Of a DNA stretch of 14,198 nt, positions 8,586 to 14,198 are shown in pieces. A program made the translations under genes and the position numbers. The DNA is from Sphingobium sp. (GTDB taxonomy: Bacteria; Pseudomonadota; Alphaproteobacteria; Sphingomonadales; Sphingomonadaceae). Location: positions 1 through 14,198 of the forward strand of contig JASBTC010000077.1 in the NCBI GenBank assembly GCA_030148625.1. Direction: 5' to 3'. Under the pieces are notes generated by a model, which was given only the letters and a program-made list of their open reading frames with translations, did no database searches and was not told where the DNA came from. Positions within the stretch are counted from its first letter, which is position 1. Each line of letters opens with the position of its first letter.

Positions 8586-9781
8586 GCGTGCGCGCCGTCA
8601 TCAATGGAGCCGATGGCCAGGCCGTGCTGATGCGCGATGGCACGATCGAAGCGGTCGGCACGATCGCGGTTCCGGCAGGCGCCGAAACCCTCGATGCGAA
8701 GGGCGCGTTGATCGCGCCGGGCATCGTCGATCTGGGCGTGTTCGCGATCGACAAGCCTGCCTGCCGTGCGGGCGGAATCGTCCGCGCCGCGCTGATGCCC
8801 GATCAATCGCGACCACTCGACGATCCGGGCCTGATCCAGCGCGCGGCCGACAGCGGCAAGCCCGATCTCTGGGTCCACCCCATCGCCGCCGCGACGCGCG
8901 GACTGGCGGGAGAGGATCTCGCGGAATTCGCGACGATGCGCGACAGCGGCGCACAGGCGGTCGCGACCGGCCGCGGCTGGATCGCGGATTCGGGGGTGAT
9001 GCGCCGGGTGCTGGCCTATGCCGCGCCGCTCGGCCTGACCGTCATCGTCCATGCCGAGGATGGGGGACTGACGGGCAATGCCGTCGCGACGTCGGGCGAG
9101 ACCGCGACGCGCCTTGGCTTGCCGAGCGCGCCCGCCATTGCCGAAGCGATGGCGATCGCGCGCGACCTGGCGCTGGTGGAGGATACGGGCGCCGCGATCC
9201 ACTTCCGCCAGGTGACGACCGCGGCGGGCTTCGCGCTGATCCGTGCGGCAAAGGCAAAGGGTTTGCCCGTCACCTGCGGCATCACGCCGGCGCATCTCTA
9301 TCTTTCGGACATCGCCGTTTCCGATTTCCGAACCTTTGCGCGCCTCTCTCCGCCGCTGCGCGCCGAAAGCGATCGTCAGGCCGCGCTGGCCGCTCTGGCG
9401 GACGGCACGATCGACGTGCTGTGTTCGGGCCATGATCCCCGTGGCCCCGAGGACAAGCGCCTGCCTTTCGCCGACGCGGCGCCGGGCATGGCGGGCGCGG
9501 AGACATTGCTCGCCTTGGGGCTGGGGCTGGTCCGCGACGAGCATATCGCCCTGCCCCGCCTGTTCGAGCTGCTTGCGGCCAATCCGGCGCGTATCCTGGG
9601 CCTGGAAACCGGAACGCTGAGCATCGGCGCGCCCGCCGACCTGATCCTGGTGGAACCCGACGCGCCATGGCGCATCGATACCGCCCGCATGACGGCGCGC
9701 GCCGGCAACACGCCGTTCGACGGCATGCCGGTACAAGGCCGCGTCACCGCAATGATCAAGGGCGGCCAACCCATCGGTTGA
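8582..9781 (+). CDS. pyrC': Dihydroorotase-like protein, predicted inactive (PyrC'/PyrX type)
   Basis: This 399-residue amidohydrolase-fold protein resembles class I dihydroorotase along its length but lacks the catalytic metal site. The usual DxHxHxR motif reads [12 protein letters not shown], with Gly52 and Phe54 where the two histidines should be. The SDDG-type block reads ATGRGW (128-133). The HxxHxST block reads HFRQVTT, with Gln210 for the histidine. The IATDHAPH block reads LCSGHDPR, with Gly283 for the aspartate. Only the histidine in VHAED (His157) remains. Non-metal parts are well kept, for example [11 protein letters not shown] and [23 protein letters not shown]. In Pseudomonas such a PyrC' protein is needed to assemble active PyrB, and the ATGA overlap with pyrB fits that role here. 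A true PyrC must be encoded elsewhere. It is commonly annotated simply as dihydroorotase. Confidence 0.88.
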   Translation: MSVRAVINGADGQAVLMRDGTIEAVGTIAVPAGAETLDAKGALIAPGIVDLGVFAIDKPACRAGGIVRAALMPDQSRPLDDPGLIQRAADSGKPDLWVHPIAAATRGLAGEDLAEFATMRDSGAQAVATGRGWIADSGVMRRVLAYAAPLGLTVIVHAEDGGLTGNAVATSGETATRLGLPSAPAIAEAMAIARDLALVEDTGAAIHFRQVTTAAGFALIRAAKAKGLPVTCGITPAHLYLSDIAVSDFRTFARLSPPLRAESDRQAALAALADGTIDVLCSGHDPRGPEDKRLPFADAAPGMAGAETLLALGLGLVRDEHIALPRLFELLAANPARILGLETGTLSIGAPADLILVEPDAPWRIDTARMTARAGNTPFDGMPVQGRVTAMIKGGQPIG

Positions 9782-9815
9782 CCGCCCTGTCTGTCCGGGA
9801 ACGGACTTGGATCTG

Positions 9816-9922
9816 CTAGAGCGATTTGTAGTTCGATGGACTCATCGAACGACTCGAAAATCGCGTTTAAACAAACACCTAGAGCAGGTGATCCGCTTCC
9901 GTCAGATCGCAACCTGCTCTAG
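9816..9922. repeat. Composite palindromic element, probable dispersed intergenic repeat
   Basis: This 107-base element is bounded by CTAGAGC (9816-9822) and its complement GCTCTAG (9916-9922). Inside are two structures. The first has an outer stem GCGATTT/AAATCGC (9821-9827 with 9858-9864) and an inner 7-bp stem TTCGATG/CATCGAA (9832-9838 with 9843-9849) on a GACT loop. The second is an 11-bp perfect stem CTAGAGCAGGT/ACCTGCTCTAG (9879-9889 with 9912-9922). It fills the gap between the convergent pyrC' and SPOR-lipoprotein genes, ending six bases before the latter's stop. It resembles intergenic repeats recalled from Sphingomonas and related genomes; copy number could not be checked. It may double as a two-way terminator. 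Confidence 0.6.
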
Positions 9923-9928
9923 AAGCGC

Positions 9929-11251
9929 TCAGCGCGCCGCGAGGCGCATCCCGCCGGCGGCGCGCATCGCCCATTGCGACTGGGGCTGGCCGCTGTCGAC
10001 ACGGACAAAGCAGTTGCCGCCATTCGCCTTGACGCGTGCGCAAACCGCATTGGCGGCGCCGCGCGTGGCGAATCCGCCAGCCGCGACACGGTGGAGCGTT
10101 GCCGAACCCGAACGGAAGGATTCACCGTTCGGCGGATAATCGGTGAGCGAACCATAGCGACCCACCGCCCGCTTCCAAGCGGCTTCCGCCTTGGCAGGCG
10201 TCGAGAAGGCGCCAAGCTGCACGACGAAACGGCCGCCAGTGACGGCATGCGCGACGGCGGCCTGCTTGACCGGACCATTGCTCGCACGGATGAGCCCGGC
10301 AGGAACGGCTTGCACGATTTCCCGGCTGGGCGCGAACACCACCTGGCGGAGCGTTGCGGCCTCGGCGACCTGCACCGGCGCGGCATCCTGCACGGGAACG
10401 GACTCCGACGCCGGGGTCGCGTCCGCGCTTTCCGCAGCAGTCGGGGCGAATATCTGTTCCGGGCTCGCAGCGGCCAGTGCCTGCCGCTCCGGTCCGGCAT
10501 CGGGCGCCAGCGCCAGACGCTCGGGCTGGCCACGATCGAGCACGGCCTTCACGCCGAGCAGACTGGCCACCTGATCCCAACTGTTGCGCGGCTGAGCGAA
10601 GCTCGCCCAATTGGCAAGACGGCCATCGACCTCATTGGCGGGAACATCCTGCTCGGCAATCGCGCGCGCGCGTGTCCAGTCACCCGCCAATGCATAGGTC
10701 AGCGCCAGATTCTGGCGGGTCTTGCCCGAAGCCCCCTCTGCACGTGCCGCGGCTTCGAGCATCTCGACCGCGCCGTGAATGTCGCCGGCCAGCGCCAGCG
10801 CCAGACCGTGATCAGCGACAGGCACCGAACTGGCGGTCTTCTCCAGCGTGTCGCGCGCAATGTCGGGGCGGCCCAGCGCGATCTGCGACAAAGCGAGGCT
10901 CAGCGCGGCGCGGCCATTGCCCGGATCGAGGCGGAGCGTGTCGAGAAACGCGGTCTCCGCGGAAACGAAGCGACCGCCGGCCAGATAGGCCTGACCGAGC
11001 AGCATGCGATAGGAGGCCTGGCGCGGCTGGGCGGCGACCGTCGCCTCCGCCGCCGCGATCGCCGTCGCGAAATCATTAGCCTTCAACGCCTTTTCCGCCT
11101 TGGCGGCCGACGATGCAGCCCCCTTGGACGAACCGCCCATGTCGGACGCGGAGGCGATCGCCATCTTCTTGGCGGCGGGATTGCAGCCGACCAGCGTGGC
11201 GCCGAGCACCAATGCCGATCCGGCAAGCTTGAGGACGAGAATCTTGTTCAT
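9929..11251 (-). CDS. TPR- and SPOR-domain lipoprotein
   Basis: This 440-residue protein is predicted to be an exported lipoprotein that binds peptidoglycan at division sites. The N-terminus MNKILVLKLAGSALVLGATL ends in a lipobox LVGC with the lipidated cysteine at 23. Residues 45-220 are alanine-rich tetratricopeptide-like helices (for example LLGQAYLAGGRFVSAETAFL and LALTYALAGDWTRARAIAE). A disordered Ala/Pro/Val linker (about 250-335) leads to a SPOR domain (341-417) starting GRFVVQLGAFSTPAKAEAAW. The SPOR domain contains Cys404 and Cys414, which may form a disulfide. SPOR domains bind denuded glycan at the septum. It is the third gene after the parA-like and ribbon-helix-helix genes, 20 bases from the latter. 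An ATG at 11266 would add five residues; 11251 was chosen because it gives a normal lipoprotein signal. Confidence 0.85.
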   Translation of the reverse strand: MNKILVLKLAGSALVLGATLVGCNPAAKKMAIASASDMGGSSKGAASSAAKAEKALKANDFATAIAAAEATVAAQPRQASYRMLLGQAYLAGGRFVSAETAFLDTLRLDPGNGRAALSLALSQIALGRPDIARDTLEKTASSVPVADHGLALALAGDIHGAVEMLEAAARAEGASGKTRQNLALTYALAGDWTRARAIAEQDVPANEVDGRLANWASFAQPRNSWDQVASLLGVKAVLDRGQPERLALAPDAGPERQALAAASPEQIFAPTAAESADATPASESVPVQDAAPVQVAEAATLRQVVFAPSREIVQAVPAGLIRASNGPVKQAAVAHAVTGGRFVVQLGAFSTPAKAEAAWKRAVGRYGSLTDYPPNGESFRSGSATLHRVAAGGFATRGAANAVCARVKANGGNCFVRVDSGQPQSQWAMRAAGGMRLAAR

Positions 11252-11271
11252 CTCAGTAAACCCCATTTCCC

Positions 11272-11937
11272 TTAGCGGGTCACACCCGGAACCTTGCGGG
11301 CGAGTTCGTCGATTTCAGGCAGAGTGGCGAGAAACTGGTCGAGCGCGTCGGTGACGATCGATTGCGCCGATTCGCGGCTGATCGCACAGGCTAGGCGCAG
11401 TTTCAGATGCCGCTCGGGATCGAGCCGCAGCGTGAAGGCCGCCTTGCCCTTGCGGCTCTTTGCCGCCTTGTGCGCGCGCTTCACCGCAACGATCGGAACC
11501 TTGCGCGTCGCCAGCACGGCCGCCGGGGCGGCCTGAGGCACGGCCACGGCCGGCTCCGGCTCCATCTCGGTCGCGGGCTCGGCATAAGCGGGTTCCGCAT
11601 CGAACGACGCGTCGTCGAACTCGACCTCGGCCTGTTCGACCGACACCAGCATTTCGGGTGCGTGGAAATCCTGTGGCGCGAGGCTCAGTTCCTCGGCCAG
11701 TTCCTCGCGCTGGAGCACCACGGGGGGCAGGTCGTGCGCGGGCTCGGGATGGACATCCTGGTGGATCGGAACGGGGTGACGCATGTCGTGCCCCATGTCG
11801 TTCCAGCCGAGATCGTCATGCCCGTTGAAGGGATTGCCGAAGCTGCCGAAGCCCTGGGGACGCATGGCAGGCTTGGCCTGCCCCTTGCGCGCGAGCAGGG
11901 TGGATGAAAGCGATGCGAGTGGCTTTGGTTCGCCCAT
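11272..11937 (-). CDS. Ribbon-helix-helix-type protein with long acidic N-terminal tail, ParA partner candidate
   Basis: The 221-residue protein has three regions. Residues 1-30 (MGEPKPLASLSSTLLARKGQ and following) are basic and look like a conserved short motif. Residues 31-145 are low-complexity, His-rich and then Glu/Pro/Ala-rich, so probably disordered. Residues 145-166 are basic, and residues 168-203 (FTLRLDPERHLKLRLACAIS and following) fit a beta strand plus two helices of the ribbon-helix-helix DNA-binding fold. The gene lies 12 bases after the parA-like gene with a good ribosome-binding site (GGAGG, five bases upstream). The order ATPase then small RHH protein mirrors the plasmid parF-parG pair, where the RHH protein binds the centromere and its flexible tail stimulates the ATPase. 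By analogy it may be the adaptor for the ParA protein; DNA binding is inferred. No specific family name was recognised. Confidence 0.75.
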   Translation of the reverse strand: MGEPKPLASLSSTLLARKGQAKPAMRPQGFGSFGNPFNGHDDLGWNDMGHDMRHPVPIHQDVHPEPAHDLPPVVLQREELAEELSLAPQDFHAPEMLVSVEQAEVEFDDASFDAEPAYAEPATEMEPEPAVAVPQAAPAAVLATRKVPIVAVKRAHKAAKSRKGKAAFTLRLDPERHLKLRLACAISRESAQSIVTDALDQFLATLPEIDELARKVPGVTR

Positions 11938-11949
11938 GATATCCTCCCC

Positions 11950-12666
11950 TTACTGGCCGACGACGCGGCGGCCGAAACCACCTGCGGGCCGGGGAGCATT
12001 ATATGGATGGCCGAGCGACGGCGCGCTGAACACCGTGCGCCTGAAATTCTTCTCCAGCCGATCGGACACATAGGTCCAGAGTTCGACGACTTCGTTCGCG
12101 GACCGGCTCTTGGGGTCGACTTCCATCACGGTGCGACCGTCGATCATCGACGCGGCGAAGTCGGTGCGGTGATGCAGCGTGACCGGGGCGACTGTGCCGT
12201 GCTGTGAAAGCGCGACGGCGGCTTCATACGTGATCTTGGCCTTGGGAGTCGCGCCGTTGACCACGAAGATCAGCGGCTTGCCGGCGCGTTCGCACAGATC
12301 GACGGTCGCGCCGACCGCACGCAGATCGTGCGGGCTCGGACGCGTCGGGACGACGATCAGTTCGGCGACGGCGATGACGCTCTGGATCGCCATGGTGATG
12401 GCGGGCGGCGTATCGATCACCGCCAGTCGGAACCCCTGCTGGCGCAGCACTTCGAGATCGGATGCGAGGCGGGCGACGGTGGTCTGTGCAAAGGCCGGAT
12501 ATTCCGCCTCGCGCTCGTTCCACCAATCCGCGAGCGAGCCCTGCGGATCGATATCGATCAGCACGACAGGGCCGGCACCGGCGCGTTGCGCCTGCACGGC
12601 GAGATGACCCGACAAGGTGGTCTTGCCCGATCCTCCCTTCTGCGATGCAAGTGCAAGAACGCGCAT
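11950..12666 (-). CDS. ParA/MinD family P-loop ATPase
   Basis: This 238-residue ParA-type ATPase probably positions DNA or a protein cargo in the cytoplasm. It has the deviant Walker A ASQKGGSGKTT with signature Lys10 and Lys15, the switch block LIDIDPQGSLADWW (36-49), and Walker B LAVIDTPPA (81-89). It lacks the N-terminal helix-turn-helix found in larger ParA proteins, so it resembles small plasmid ParF-type ATPases. It is not the usual chromosomal parAB, since a ParB gene is absent and the partner next to it is ribbon-helix-helix-like. It is also not obviously MipZ. The basic C-terminal tail GGFGRRVVGQ could aid nucleoid binding. GAGGGGA lies upstream of the ATG at 12664-12666. It leads the operon with the RHH and SPOR-lipoprotein genes and is divergent from a second SPOR gene. 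Confidence 0.92.
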   Translation of the reverse strand: MRVLALASQKGGSGKTTLSGHLAVQAQRAGAGPVVLIDIDPQGSLADWWNEREAEYPAFAQTTVARLASDLEVLRQQGFRLAVIDTPPAITMAIQSVIAVAELIVVPTRPSPHDLRAVGATVDLCERAGKPLIFVVNGATPKAKITYEAAVALSQHGTVAPVTLHHRTDFAASMIDGRTVMEVDPKSRSANEVVELWTYVSDRLEKNFRRTVFSAPSLGHPYNAPRPAGGFGRRVVGQ

Positions 12667-12851
12667 AGATTCCCCTCGGCTCGAATTCCCGGATCGGCCA
12701 ATCGCATGTTGAGCGCTAAAATCTGGTTAACGATGCGAAAGCTGTTCCGCGGATCGTTCCGCTTCAAACCATGCTGAATTTTGTGCTAATAACCGCTTAG
12801 TAAATTGTGCTTACACTGATCCGCCGTGACGATTTTCAGGGGTTTGGGCAG
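12667..12851. promoter_or_regulatory. Divergent intergenic region between parA-like and Sel1-SPOR genes
   Basis: This 185-base stretch must hold the promoters for both directions. It is clearly more AT-rich than its flanks around 12715-12815. A single GANTC site (GATTC, 12668-12672) overlaps the parA-like leader; this is the CcrM methylation target in alphaproteobacteria, but one site is expected by chance. Convincing -35/-10 pairs could not be fixed by eye. AGGGG at 12838-12842 is the ribosome-binding site for the plus-strand gene. Confidence 0.45.
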
Positions 12852-13847
12852 ATGCGGTTCGTGGGGATGATGGGATTGGGGCTGGCATTGGCAAGCCTGG
12901 CGGCGCCGGCGATGGCGGACGTCAAGGCCGGCGTCGATGCCTGGCAACGCGGCGATTATGCCACCGCCGTCAAGGAATGGCGTCCGGCCGCGATCGCGGG
13001 CGACGCCGATGCGCAGTTCAACCTGGCACAGGCCTATAAGCTGGGCCGCGGCGTGCCCGCGCCCGATCTGAAACAGGCAGAGGCCTGGTATCAAAAGGCC
13101 GCGATGCAGGGTCATGCCCAGGCCGAGGACAATTACGGACTGATCCTGTTCCAGAACGGCAGCCGCAAGGAAGCGCTGCAATGGATCCGGAAATCGGCGG
13201 ATCGCGGCGAGCCCCGCGCGCAATATGTGCTGGGAACCGCGCTGTTCAACGGCGATCTGATCGACAAGGACTGGATCCGCGCATATGCGCTGATGACCCG
13301 CGCCTCGTCCGCCGGCCTGCCCCAGGCATCGAGCACGCTTGCGCAAATGGATCAATATATCCCGCTCGATCAGCGCCAGAAGGGCACCGCGCTTGCGCGC
13401 GATCTCGAATTGCGGGCTGCCAAGCCGCAGATGCAGATGTCGGCGATCGCCTCGGCGGATCTGCCACCGTCCAGCGCCGCTCCTCAGCGCCCGGGCACAA
13501 GCTATCCGCCACCGGGCGAGGCACGCCCCGCCGCTCCGCCGCCGCCCGCAGTGGTGAAAGCGCCGGCCAGGCCCGTTGCAGTTGCCGCCGCACCGACACC
13601 CACGCCCTCGCGCAGCGGTGCATGGCGCATCCAGCTGGGCGCATTTGGCGAGCATGGCCGCGCCAAGGCGCTATGGACATCCCTTGAGCGCAACATCAGC
13701 GGCCTTGGGGCGCTTCAACCCTTTCTGGTGAAGGCCGGCGCGATCACCAAGCTGCAGGCCGGGCCGTTCGCGACCAAGGCCCAGGCCGAAAGCCAATGCA
13801 CCGCGGTCAAGCGCGCAGGTCAGGCCTGTCTGGCTGTGAAGGCCTAG
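12852..13847 (+). CDS. Secreted Sel1-repeat and SPOR-domain protein
   Basis: This 331-residue exported protein is predicted to act in the periplasm at peptidoglycan. The signal peptide MRFVGMMGLGLALASLAAPA ends in AMA before Asp23. Residues 28-165 hold about three Sel1-type repeats, such as AQFNLAQAYKLGRGVPAPDL, AEAWYQKAAMQGHAQAEDNYG and AQYVLGTALFNG. A proline/alanine-rich linker (about 200-252) leads to a SPOR domain (255-330) beginning GAWRIQLGAFGEHGRAKALW, with Cys316 and Cys326 ten residues apart, as in the neighbouring SPOR lipoprotein. The ATG at 12852 was chosen because it has AGGGG nine bases upstream and opens a clean signal peptide; a GTG at 12807 would add an implausible 15 residues. 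It is divergent from the parA-like operon, which ends in another SPOR protein. Confidence 0.87.
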   Translation: MRFVGMMGLGLALASLAAPAMADVKAGVDAWQRGDYATAVKEWRPAAIAGDADAQFNLAQAYKLGRGVPAPDLKQAEAWYQKAAMQGHAQAEDNYGLILFQNGSRKEALQWIRKSADRGEPRAQYVLGTALFNGDLIDKDWIRAYALMTRASSAGLPQASSTLAQMDQYIPLDQRQKGTALARDLELRAAKPQMQMSAIASADLPPSSAAPQRPGTSYPPPGEARPAAPPPPAVVKAPARPVAVAAAPTPTPSRSGAWRIQLGAFGEHGRAKALWTSLERNISGLGALQPFLVKAGAITKLQAGPFATKAQAESQCTAVKRAGQACLAVKA

Positions 13848-13863
13848 CGATCGGAATTTACGC

Positions 13864-13893
13864 CTGTCGCTCCGGCTTTCGCTGGAGCGACAG
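13864..13893. terminator. Strong hairpin between convergent Sel1-SPOR gene and serB
   Basis: The arms CTGTCGCTCCGGC (13864-13876) and GCTGGAGCGACAG (13881-13893) pair over 13 positions with one G-T wobble and a TTTC loop. The hairpin lies 16 bases after the plus-strand stop and 19 bases from the serB stop, so it could serve both genes. No T-run follows on either strand, so it may instead act as an RNA stabiliser or be a small repeat unit; termination is inferred from position. Confidence 0.6.
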
Positions 13894-13912
13894 ATCGTTG
13901 AAAGCCGTCCCG

Positions 13913-14198
13913 TCAGCTCACCCAATCGCGCCGCGCAATGCCCTGCGCGTAGAGCAGCACGGTGAGATCGCCGTGCAGCACGCGGGCATCGGCCGCCGCC
14001 GCAGCCTTTTCCTTGGCATGATAGGCGATACCGAGCCCGGCCGCCTCGATCATCGGAATGTCGTTGGCGCCGTCGCCCACCGCCAGCGTCCGTTCGACGG
14101 CGACACCATGTTCGGCCATCGCCGCCAGCAGCGCCTCTCGCTTCGCCTCCGCGCCGATCACCGGGCGCTGCACGGTGCCGTCGAGCCGTCCGTCCGAC
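13913..14198 (-). CDS. serB: Phosphoserine phosphatase, C-terminal part only
   Basis: SerB removes phosphate from O-phosphoserine, the last step of serine synthesis. Ninety-four codons are visible; the N-terminus lies beyond the window end. The frame reads SDGRLDGTVQRPVIGAEAKR, matching the cap-to-core junction of SerB, with the conserved lysine in GAEAK. This is followed by the HAD motif III region TLAVGDGANDIPMIEAAGLG, whose aspartates bind magnesium, and the tail GIAYHAKEKAAAAADARV. This combination is characteristic of SerB among HAD phosphatases. The gene converges on the Sel1-SPOR gene, with a hairpin in between. The protein reads without interruption to the window edge. Confidence 0.93.
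   Translation of the reverse strand, partial: SDGRLDGTVQRPVIGAEAKREALLAAMAEHGVAVERTLAVGDGANDIPMIEAAGLGIAYHAKEKAAAAADARVLHGDLTVLLYAQGIARRDWVS

Noticed and set aside
8369..9769. A 466-codon open frame on the minus strand
   Set aside because: It is antisense to pyrC' and the end of pyrB, with a composition typical of a complementary frame and no domain.
9807..10139. A 110-codon open frame across the palindromic element
   Set aside because: It runs through a repeat-like palindrome and into the antisense of the SPOR domain; the reading frame has no family resemblance.
9974..11275. A 433-codon open frame on the plus strand
   Set aside because: It is antisense to the TPR-SPOR lipoprotein gene, and its translation has an arginine-rich composition with no recognisable motif.
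11950..12666. Assignment of the ATPase as canonical chromosomal ParA or as MipZ
   Set aside because: No ParB gene is adjacent, the partner looks like a ribbon-helix-helix protein, and the protein lacks the N-terminal helix-turn-helix of larger ParA proteins. MipZ-specific features could not be identified.
1..14198. Mobile elements, CRISPR array, toxin-antitoxin or defence system
   Set aside because: No transposase, integrase, regularly spaced direct repeats, nuclease-effector pair or tRNA-linked attachment site was found. The ATPase/RHH pair looks chromosomal, with flanks of housekeeping genes.

Overview
The window looks like ordinary chromosome from a high-GC alphaproteobacterium, most likely a member of the Sphingomonadales. 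This is inferred from the strong GC bias at third codon positions, the gatCAB amidotransferase operon, a pyrB gene followed by a degenerate dihydroorotase, the DUF3089, DUF4153, DUF6894 and DUF1294 families, and SPOR-domain proteins beside serB. No phage, transposase, integrase, CRISPR array, rRNA or tRNA was recognised, and no gap between genes exceeds 190 bases.

Layout. Positions 1-3355, minus strand: the gatC-gatA-[52-codon small ORF]-gatB operon, with gatB cut by the window start. It makes the tRNA-dependent amidotransferase that converts Glu-tRNA(Gln) and/or Asp-tRNA(Asn). Positions 3433-5178, minus: a polytopic DUF4153 membrane protein that may be cotranscribed into gatCAB. Positions 5354-6936, plus: a membrane-anchored DUF3089 alpha/beta-hydrolase overlapping ruvX by one base. 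Positions 6943-7561: a DUF6894 protein (minus) divergent from a DUF1294 membrane protein (plus), with a 20-bp perfect palindrome between them. Positions 7596-9781, plus: pyrB overlapping pyrC', whose product has lost nearly all dihydroorotase metal ligands. Positions 9816-9922: a palindromic repeat-like element between convergent operons. Positions 9929-12666, minus: a ParA-type ATPase, a ribbon-helix-helix protein with a long acidic tail, and a TPR-SPOR lipoprotein. Positions 12852-13847, plus, divergent: a secreted Sel1-SPOR protein. Positions 13913-14198, minus: the C-terminal end of serB, separated from the Sel1-SPOR gene by a strong hairpin.

How the genes fit together. Most of the window is housekeeping: tRNA amidation, pyrimidine synthesis, pre-rRNA processing and serine synthesis. 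The part most likely to be an under-described system is 9929-13847. There a small ParA ATPase and a ParG-like ribbon-helix-helix partner sit in one operon with an envelope SPOR lipoprotein and face a second exported SPOR protein. This suggests, but does not prove, a link between ParA-type positioning in the cytoplasm and septal peptidoglycan recognition in the periplasm. Secondary points of interest are the catalytically dead dihydroorotase paralogue and the translationally coupled small ORF between gatA and gatB.
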